Assembly (NCBI GenBank): GCA_900543885.1
Contig: UQTA01000110.1
Span: 1 to 5,542, forward strand
DNA from: an uncultured Clostridium sp.
GTDB taxonomy: Bacteria > Bacillota > Clostridia > Lachnospirales > Lachnospiraceae
DNA: 5,542 nt
Direction of reading: 5' to 3'
In this document: in pieces, positions 5,327 through 5,542 of the stretch
Numbering within the stretch: position 1 is the first letter of the stretch
Layout of the letters: every line of letters starts with the position of its first letter
Notes under the pieces: model-generated
What the model was told of the DNA's origin: nothing
The model's database searches: none
The model's input: only the letters and a program-made list of their open reading frames with translations
Program-made: the position numbers and the translations under genes

Positions 5327-5542
5327 AGTAAATGACATTTTGCAGCTCCATCTGCGCGGCAGATGTCCGTTTTTATGATGTTGACGAAAGCACACCTATA
5401 AATGTTCTCTCGGAGTCTTTTTGTGCCTGATTTTGCAAGATGATTTTTTGTCAGTTGTGCCCAAATTTCTGAGGCGTACGCGGTGCGTACGTTGATGAAA
5501 TTCGGGTGCGGCTGGCGGAAAATCAGCTGCAAAGGCAGGTGC
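5327..5542 (+). ncRNA. Candidate structured RNA or structured leader, cut by the window edge
   Basis: No family was recognised. The predicted transcript begins just after the TATAAT promoter. In order it shows GGAG (5325-5328) able to pair with CUCC (5346-5349); a perfect 7-bp hairpin CATCTGC/GCAGATG (5349-5355 with 5359-5365, loop GCG) that competes for one base with the first; a less structured linker of about 57 bases; and then the long hairpin 5423-5542. The linker's UCUCUCGGAG segment may pair with sequence beyond the window. No open frame in it has convincing coding features: a 32-codon frame (5332-5430) starts only about five bases from the predicted transcript start, and another frame, open from 5444, runs off the edge without a ribosome binding site. 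It could be a free-standing small RNA, a cis-acting leader of the next gene, or a copy of a dispersed repeat. Support comes from promoter placement and strand-biased pairing. Confidence 0.5.
5423..5542 (+). other. Long imperfect hairpin, 52 visible base pairs
   Basis: The arms pair almost without interruption: 5423-5429 with 5536-5542, 5431-5437 with 5528-5534, 5439 with 5527, 5441-5462 with 5504-5525, 5464-5469 with 5497-5502, and 5473-5481 with 5485-5493, closing a three-base GGU loop. Defects are one bulged A (5438), A-G mismatches at 5430/5535 and 5440/5526, one A-C mismatch at 5463/5503, and a U-U, G-A, A-G internal loop (5470-5472 with 5494-5496). Twelve pairs are G-U on the plus strand; all would be A-C mismatches in a minus-strand RNA. 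The outermost visible pair is the last base of the window, so the stem may continue. Confidence 0.85.

Noticed and set aside
5314..5532. Minus-strand 72-codon open frame opposite the structured RNA
   Set aside because: It begins at TTG without a ribosome binding site, its sequence is the mirror of the long hairpin, its stop overlaps the -10 box of the plus promoter, and I recognise no domain. The strand-biased pairing argues that the plus strand is the functional one.
5444..5542. Plus-strand open frame running off the right edge, with an ATG at 5495
   Set aside because: The ATG sits inside the apical hairpin with no ribosome binding site, and the frame is explained by the base-paired RNA. 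It could only be revived by sequence beyond the window.

Overview
This window carries one four-gene glycolytic operon, read entirely on the minus strand in the order gap, pgk, tpiA, gpmI. Non-coding sequence with clear RNA-like structure lies at both ends. The gene order, the strong AGGAGG-type ribosome binding sites and the general character of the proteins suggest a low- to mid-GC Firmicute of the Clostridia, most likely a Lachnospiraceae-type gut anaerobe. That placement is inferred from the sequence without any search.

Operon (about 5158 down to 165). A sigma-A-type promoter (-35 TTGCTA, 17-bp spacer, -10 TACAAT) lies about 60 bases before gap. The four enzymes catalyse the consecutive steps from triose phosphates to 2-phosphoglycerate: triosephosphate isomerase supplies glyceraldehyde 3-phosphate, GAPDH and phosphoglycerate kinase form the first ATP-yielding pair, and the cofactor-independent, metal-dependent mutase makes 2-phosphoglycerate. 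All four frames are intact, of normal length, and keep their catalytic residues. Neither a cggR-type regulator nor enolase is present in the window. Each gene is followed by its own stem-loop. The one after gap is a textbook intrinsic terminator (13-bp stem plus U run) sitting inside the operon. Those after pgk and tpiA lack U runs and look like mRNA-stability or processing structures. The one after gpmI closes the operon.

Right end (5194-5542). Beyond an AT-rich divergent spacer there is a second, rightward promoter with a perfect TATAAT and a 17-bp spacer. Its predicted transcript runs into a long hairpin of 52 base pairs in the visible 120 bases, which probably continues past the window edge. 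Twelve of the pairs are G-U wobbles on the plus strand and only one mismatch is A-C, so the selected molecule appears to be plus-strand RNA. This is the most interesting object in the window: a candidate non-coding RNA, or the leader of an unseen downstream gene.

Left end (1-164). No convincing gene is present. There are compact nested hairpins, two of which have a tandem G-A internal loop like the one near the tip of the right-hand hairpin. This may be part of a second structured RNA or a dispersed repeat cut by the window edge.
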